The position numbers and the translations under genes are program-made. The notes below the pieces were generated by a model. That model made no database searches, had not been told where the DNA came from, and saw only the letters and a program-made list of their open reading frames with translations. From assembly GCA_046727435.1 (NCBI GenBank), contig JBKPCR010000034.1, positions 1-6,894 on the forward strand: a stretch of 6,894 bases of DNA. The letters are read 5' to 3'. Positions within the stretch are counted from its first letter, which is position 1. The number at the start of each line of letters is the position of its first letter. This DNA comes from CAVPRW01 sp046727435 [NCBI: bacterium] (lineage in GTDB: Bacteria > Tectomicrobia > Entotheonellia > J063). Positions 5,777 to 6,894 of the stretch are shown one piece after another.

Positions 5777-6238
5777 CTATCCGGCTGACCGCTCGCGCCA
5801 TTCCCGTATTGCCTTGGCGTGCTTCGGGTAATGGCTGTATGTATCGAGCCGTAGGCGACGCCGGAAGCGCGTCTCCCGCGTGAATGGCTCTTCAGGCGCG
5901 CATTGGACGTAGGCGATGAGCCGGCGGTGGGTTTCCTTCTGTTGCCTCAGGACGTCGGCGAGCGAAAGGCCTCGTGTCTGTTCCGTCATCTGCGCATTGA
6001 AGGCATCGATGCCGCCGTATTGTAGAGAGTACCGCGGTGGCCGGCCTCCCGTGAGGATGAGCGGCAGATGTTTCAGCGCCTCTTCCTCCCACCACGTCAC
6101 GTGCGCGATAAGATCCCTCACCGACCAATGGCCCGTGACGCCAGGTTCCGTCAGCTGCGCGTCTGATAAACCGGCGTACGACTCCTTGAATGCCGTCCAT
6201 GCCTTGTCAAGTTGTTTTAGAAGCTGTTGTCTATTCAT
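5777..6238 (-). CDS. DinB/ClbS-like four-helix-bundle protein
   Basis: The 153-residue protein has the pattern of the DinB superfamily, closest by eye to ClbS/DfsB or DinB_2-type members: MNRQQLLKQLDKAW (helix 1), LTEPGVTGHWSVRDLIAHVTWWE (residues 29-51) as the SVRDLIAH turn and helix 2, and a C-terminal SHYPKHAKAIREW (135-147). Family members use three histidines for a metal site. Here His46 (in DLIAHV) and the H136-x3-H140 pair fit that pattern. Roles in the family include thiol-transferase activity, colibactin resistance (ClbS) and many unknown reactions, so the substrate cannot be given. I chose the ATG at 6238 because family proteins begin at this helix. A GTG at 6289 would add 17 residues, and neither start has an ideal ribosome site (a GGAGGT lies 16 bases before the ATG). 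The protein is cytosolic with no signal peptide. The 2OG oxygenase gene lies upstream on the same strand, but 240 bp away. Confidence 0.8.
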   Translation of the reverse strand: MNRQQLLKQLDKAWTAFKESYAGLSDAQLTEPGVTGHWSVRDLIAHVTWWEEEALKHLPLILTGGRPPRYSLQYGGIDAFNAQMTEQTRGLSLADVLRQQKETHRRLIAYVQCAPEEPFTRETRFRRRLRLDTYSHYPKHAKAIREWRERSAG

Positions 6239-6478
6239 GGTTCTGGGTTTGCCGACCTCCAATCGATGACAGCCGGCGATGACGCGCACGCGCGTAGATG
6301 ATCACCCTCGGCCAGCACCAACGATGCCGTCTGTTTGCCAACGATGTCCATCCCGGCGGCAAGCATTATCCGCGCGTCCGCTCGAATCGCCGATGCGCTC
6401 GATACGCTTCCTTGCTGCGCCTACCGCAGCTCGACATCGGCCAGGCTGTCAAACAGAGTCATGGCCATGCGATCACTC
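6239..6478. other. Gap between the 2OG oxygenase and the DinB-like gene, with an interrupted frame
   Basis: On the minus strand a frame begins at ATG 6468, eleven bases after the oxygenase stop. It has GAGAGTGA just upstream and reads MAMTLFDSLADVELR. It meets TAG at 6423-6421 and then stays open for another 61 codons to TGA at 6237-6235. That stop overlaps the DinB-like start as ATGA. Comparable open frames also exist on the plus strand, so this may be chance. It could be the trace of a small gene broken by a nonsense mutation. I recognise no domain. Confidence 0.25.
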
Positions 6479-6894
6479 TCACGGCGCGTCGTGGAAAATG
6501 ATGCCGACCGTATGACGGTGTCCCGAACGGACGCGGCTGACGCCGTGCCGTAGATTCACGCAATACACGCCGCGAGTGCCCTGTACGGGGCGATTCTGAA
6601 CTGCGAATACCACGCCGTCCCCCTGGCGAAGCGGCACAACGATCGGCCGTGACTGCATACGCGGCCGCTGCTCCGTCATCACGAACTCGCCACCGGTAAA
6701 GTCTTTGTTGGGTTCAGACAACAGAATGGCGAGCTGGAGAGGGAACACATGCTCGCCATAGAGGTCCTGGTGCAGGCAGTTATAATCATCAGTCCCATAC
6801 TGGAGCAGAAGCGGCGTCGGCCTGACTTGGCCGGCCTGATGGCAACGCTCGATGAAGTCCGCATGCTTCTCTGGGTAGCGAACATCAATACCCA
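6479..6894 (-). CDS. 2OG-Fe(II) oxygenase, C-terminal part (5' end cut by the window)
   Basis: 2-Oxoglutarate/Fe(II)-dependent dioxygenases hydroxylate or demethylate substrates using O2 and 2-oxoglutarate, releasing CO2 and succinate. The open frame runs from the window edge (first full codon 6892-6890) to TGA at 6481-6479 and gives 137 residues; the N-terminus is missing. The full metal site is visible: His41-Gln-Asp43 in CLHQDLYGEHVF, then FTGGEFV (65-71), then the distal His116 in LRHGVSRV, and Arg126 exactly ten residues later in GHRHTVGIIFHDA, the usual 2-oxoglutarate-binding Arg. The double-stranded beta-helix core is therefore intact and probably active. The short C-terminal end right after GIIFHDA is typical of small bacterial members. 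The substrate is unknown; neither AlkB-like nor prolyl-hydroxylase function can be decided from this part. The next gene on the same strand is DinB-like, 240 bp on. Confidence 0.88.
   Translation of the reverse strand, partial: GIDVRYPEKHADFIERCHQAGQVRPTPLLLQYGTDDYNCLHQDLYGEHVFPLQLAILLSEPNKDFTGGEFVMTEQRPRMQSRPIVVPLRQGDGVVFAVQNRPVQGTRGVYCVNLRHGVSRVRSGHRHTVGIIFHDAP

Noticed and set aside
6288-6295. The palindrome ACGCGCGT near the DinB-like gene start
   Set aside because: It is too short and too simple in GC-rich sequence to support a regulatory call.

Overview
The window is 6.9 kb of bacterial chromosome, compact and moderately GC-rich, with Shine-Dalgarno-led genes and ATG/GTG starts. It holds ordinary metabolic genes, two poorly characterised protein families and one decayed transposase-type fragment. 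No gene fixes the taxon. The mixture (glucokinase beside ribulose-phosphate epimerase, type II NADH dehydrogenase, a stand-alone CYTH-like protein, a DinB/ClbS-like protein and a 2OG-Fe(II) oxygenase) would fit an environmental chemolithotroph such as Nitrospira or a proteobacterium. That is an impression from general knowledge, not a demonstrated assignment.

Layout: (1) 1-1332, plus strand: the 3' part of glucokinase (glk, cut by the window edge), followed 21 bp later by a complete ribulose-phosphate 3-epimerase (rpe). These form a probable sugar-phosphate operon joining glucose phosphorylation to the pentose phosphate pathway. (2) 1387-3416, minus strand, convergent to rpe: a CYTH-like protein, then a DUF2278 (YukJ-type) protein with a C-terminal lamin-tail domain. 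They are probably co-transcribed, and the two reading frames may overlap by four bases. (3) 3417-3885: a 469-bp divergent intergenic region with a 20-bp dyad and a GC-rich hairpin. (4) 3892-5250, plus strand: a complete type II NADH:quinone oxidoreductase. (5) 5300-5593, minus strand: a frameshifted remnant of a transposase/integrase-type helix-turn-helix protein. (6) 5777-6238, minus strand: a DinB/ClbS-like four-helix-bundle protein. (7) 6479-6894, minus strand: the C-terminal part of a 2OG-Fe(II) oxygenase cut by the right edge.

I see no CRISPR array, tRNA, rRNA, intact insertion sequence or recognisable defence system. The least-described content is the CYTH-like / DUF2278-LTD pair. The CYTH-like protein appears to lack the first glutamate of the usual ExExK motif, so it may bind a phosphate ligand rather than hydrolyse one. 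The other observations are small: twin hairpins inside rpe, a dyad in the divergent promoter region, the broken HTH gene, and an interrupted frame between the 2OG oxygenase and the DinB-like gene.
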